Shown here in pieces: positions 61,400-64,000 of a stretch of 64,000 nt of DNA. The DNA lies in contig NW_027063627.1 of assembly GCF_032884065.1 (NCBI RefSeq), forward strand, positions 110,001-174,000, read 5' to 3'. The DNA comes from Artemia franciscana (lineage: Eukaryota; Arthropoda; Branchiopoda; Anostraca; Artemiidae). The stretch's first letter is position 1. Every line of letters starts with the position of its first letter. Position numbers and translations under genes: made by a program. Below the pieces are notes generated by a model that saw only the letters and a program-made list of their open reading frames with translations, did not search any database and was not told where the DNA came from.

Positions 61400-63330
61400 A
61401 ATGATCATAAATCTAGCAGTGATTCTGAATCTGGAAGCGATTTCATTTCAAGCAGCAATACTTCCAACTAGAGCTCAGAATCTTCAAATTCTAGTGATGT
61501 AATCAACAACACTGGCGAAACTGGTGATGCTACAAACGAATGTGAGAACCGGTGCAATAAAGACAAGCAAGTGAAATGAGCCAAAAAAAAAAAGAAGACT
61601 TAAACCTCAAGAAAAAATAACTTACTGCTGATGCCAAAAGAATTACAATCCAAAGGACTTCAAAAAAGAATGGCGAGAGTATTTGATAGACAAGATATCG
61701 ATGTCTAAATTATCAATAAAGTTTGGAATTCCTAGAACTACAATCATCTCAGCTATGTAAAGAGACGCTTCTCACAACAGAAAACATATCAACATGAGAC
61801 CGGCCTATTTCAATGAAGCAGAAGAGCAGAAAAAATAGTCTAATTTGCTATTGTCTCCCAAGAAAAAGGTTCCCTATTGTGAAAGCCGATCTTTTGGACA
61901 AGGCCAAACTCTGCCTTAAAAGTCTGGTCAAAAGATAAAGGAAAAGGTGGTATAAACAAAAAGTGGTACTATAACTTCATGAATCGACAATTAATACTCA
62001 CTCTACGAACAGTAGGAAGTGTGCAGGGCGGACACTCTAAGAGGACAAGGGAGAAAATAGAAGGTTGGTTTGAAAATCATCAAATTTACCTGAAGCAAAA
62101 GGGATTTCCTCAAATAGAAACTGTGAAGCCTGAGCAAGTCTGGAACTGCGATGATACAGCTTTCCTATTCCTTCCTCATGGTAAAGTAGTCTTAGAAGAA
62201 CGATGTTCCAGGCAAGATGTAGAGAACACTGGGGGCAATGAAAAAATTTATCTTACTGTACTTTTTTGTGTGTCCACAGATGGAAGTCAGTGACCACATT
62301 TCATTGTCTATCAGTACAAATCGTGCCAGATTTCCAGAGATCTGAAAGATGCCTGCCCAGAAGGTGTGCACCATACTACACCTAAAACAGGATGGATGAA
62401 ATCCGAAACTCATTTAGAATTTGTTAATCATCTCTTCATACCTAGCTTGGACAAAAAAGAAGTTTTCAAAACCAGCGTTCTTGTTCTTAGATGGAGACAC
62501 ATTCCACCTTTCTCTGTGGCTTAGCGAGGAGTGTGAAATCCAGGGGATTGAATTCGTGTGCCCTCCACCAAATACCACATTTGTCTTGCAGCCTCTAGAC
62601 ATAGCAGTGTTCAAGTTTTTGAGTCATTTAGGACCAACTTTAACTGGAAAAACGTCATACCATACTTGAGAAGCTAAAGTATGAGGTTACAAAAGGAAAT
62701 TTCGCTTGCCTGCTAAAGCAGTGCTTTGGCCCTTCACTTTACCCACGCTTCTTACCAAGGCATCCGAAGTCTGTGAGATTTAACCGCGGTACAAGAAAAA
62801 TGTTAGATACAGGAAACTTGTTTCAGAAAGCGGGCCAGCTTCTGAGCAAGTTGACTTCTCAGTTCACGCTGAATCTCAAAAGACTCTAGGTCTTGTTCCA
62901 GATCCTTCTGGCTAGAAAAAAGGCAGGAACTCTCAAAGTGTCAGCGATGGCTTCGTTAGCGTCTGTTCTTGACCCAGGAACATTCGAGATGTTTGTAAAG
63001 TCCTATCCTGGAAACCTATCTGACACAATGGACGATATGTCGACGAGCTTATACGAGTTCTGGAACCGAATCAAATCTGACTCAACAAAAGAACCAGGGT
63101 GATACACCCCCTCCCCAAGGTGGAGCCTTAGATTGCAACAGCATTAACATCATCAACGGCAGCAAAAGCTGCTACTTCTGGAATGGTAATCAAGAACTTC
63201 TATCAGCATTTTCCCACTCCTGACTATCGCATTGCGAAAGCCGAAAGAGGAAGCACAGCTCACAATGAGGCGATAGTCAAAGATGAGAAGTCTCAATTGT
63301 TTTCTACATAAGACTGAAACACTCCGCGAC
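61400..63330 (+). pseudogene. Pogo/jerky-like transposase fossil
   Basis: Parts in order: Ser/Asp-rich N-terminal stretch; DFKKEWREYLIDKISMSKLS then IKFGIPRTTI (psq/HTH-type DNA-binding pattern, about 61655-61740); KADLLDKAKLCLKSLVKR; NKKWYYNFMNRQLILTLRTV; KPEQVWNCDDTAFLFLPHGK (first catalytic Asp, codon near 62150); IYLTVLFCVSTDGSQ; KPAFLFLDGDTFHLSLWL (second Asp near 62490); CPPPNTTFVLQPLDIAVFKF (third Asp, codon 62598-62600); and a C-terminal DPGTFEMFVKSYPGNLSDTM segment. About six frameshifts and stops interrupt it. A further open piece (ATSGMVIKNFYQHFPTPDYR, 63130-63312) may be its C-terminus. It belongs to the DDE_1 superfamily and is distinct from the Tigger-like copy at 23 kb. Terminal repeats were not identified. 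Confidence 0.75.
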
Positions 63331-64000
63331 CTGTTGGTTTGAAAGTTGAACTGCAGCTGAATCCATACAATCCCGTTTTCTTTAACAAAAAAAGCAAAGT
63401 TTGGCGTATTTTCTCGGTAGAATTCTGAACTTTCCACACGAAGGACAGTCGGAACTAAAATTTTTAAAGCGGAATGGTAGATAATACTTTGAAATGGTCA
63501 AATGTTGACGAAATTTAAAATGTGAACGAAGAAGAAATCTTTGTTGAACTTCTAAAACTGACATGAAGCAAAAAAAGAGTTGCATGAACTATGTCATTCG
63601 ATTAGATTTCATTTGATTATCCAGTTTCGTTTCTACACTTGAAATAATCTTGTAGGTTTTATTGCTTCTAATATCAGAATAGTGTTATATACTTTTACGC
63701 ATTAAACCAAATTCAAGAGTAACGAAGAAACCAAGCAGCAAGAATAGACACGTCGAGCATACCAGTTTTCACCAACAAACATTCCCATGTATTTCAACCC
63801 GTGTCGAATTGGGTTCCGACTTGCATCTAAAACAGGTTTTTTTTTGTCAAACTTGTAGGTGAAAACGCTCTGATTTTAGAAAATCGGAATTTTGCACCCT
63901 TTTCTGACAGAACTTCAAACTGAAAATCAAACTGTTAGAGTCCTAGATCTTTTATGTTTTCCCGTGTTGGGACACTCTAACTCTTTACAAACTAAAAGTA
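63331..64000. other. Stretch without recognised gene
   Basis: AT-rich sequence after the transposase fossil, possibly its 3' UTR at the left. Antisense frames at 63153-63585 have no motifs. Confidence 0.4.

Overview
The window is AT-rich nuclear DNA of a metazoan, probably an arthropod. Evidence for this is spliceosomal exon boundaries, a recognisable TMEM242 homologue, and a mix of Helitrons, pogo-type DNA transposons and non-LTR retrotransposons. A branchiopod crustacean such as Artemia would fit the repeat-heavy, (TA)n-rich character, but the sequence alone does not prove the species. No bacterial operon, CRISPR array or rRNA gene was seen.

The only host gene I can identify with confidence is TMEM242, on the minus strand. 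Its penultimate exon is at 45217-45455 and its last exon is at 2309-2485, with a poly(A) signal at 2166-2171. The exons join in phase 0 through a 42,731-bp intron, so two thirds of the window is one intron. Intron sequence just upstream of the 45 kb exon is tandemly triplicated and carries three look-alike 3' splice sites. The first coding exon was not found in the window.

Region by region: 1-1402 holds non-LTR reverse transcriptase fragments downstream of TMEM242. 2.5-15.9 kb is a Helitron cluster embedded in (TA)n tracts, including a head-to-head palindromic pair (9173-12413) and a 3.2-kb copy with a broken ORF and a tandemly repeated helicase segment. 16.2-17.4 kb is a decayed coding-repeat array. 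17.6-22.5 kb is mostly featureless. 22.5-23.9 kb is a pogo/Tigger-like fossil. 25-27.5 kb and 31.6-41 kb are compound tandem repeats. 28.0-29.7 kb is a non-LTR RT fossil. 29.7-31.6 kb is a repeat called family A here. 42.1-42.7 kb is a second 3' fragment of the retroelement family seen at 0.4-1.4 kb.

Right of the TMEM242 exon (45.5-64 kb) are two more same-sense copies of family A or its relatives (48.7 and 55.9 kb) and an inverted one (59.2 kb). There is also a 1.7-kb palindrome-headed family C element (second copy at 36.1 kb), a CR1/L2-like RT fragment with a TTATC tail (58.6-59.1 kb), and a pogo/jerky-like transposase fossil with all three catalytic Asp positions still visible (61.4-63.3 kb). 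Several short open segments with plausible splice acceptors (47.9, 53.4, 55.3 kb) could be exons of unrecognised genes.

The mobile elements are mostly dead, and no complete transposase, Rep/helicase or reverse transcriptase is encoded. The main interest is architectural: a giant TE-filled intron, duplicated splice acceptors, palindromic and tandem Helitron arrangements, stacked Helitron terminators, and hairpin arms that match within an element better than between elements.
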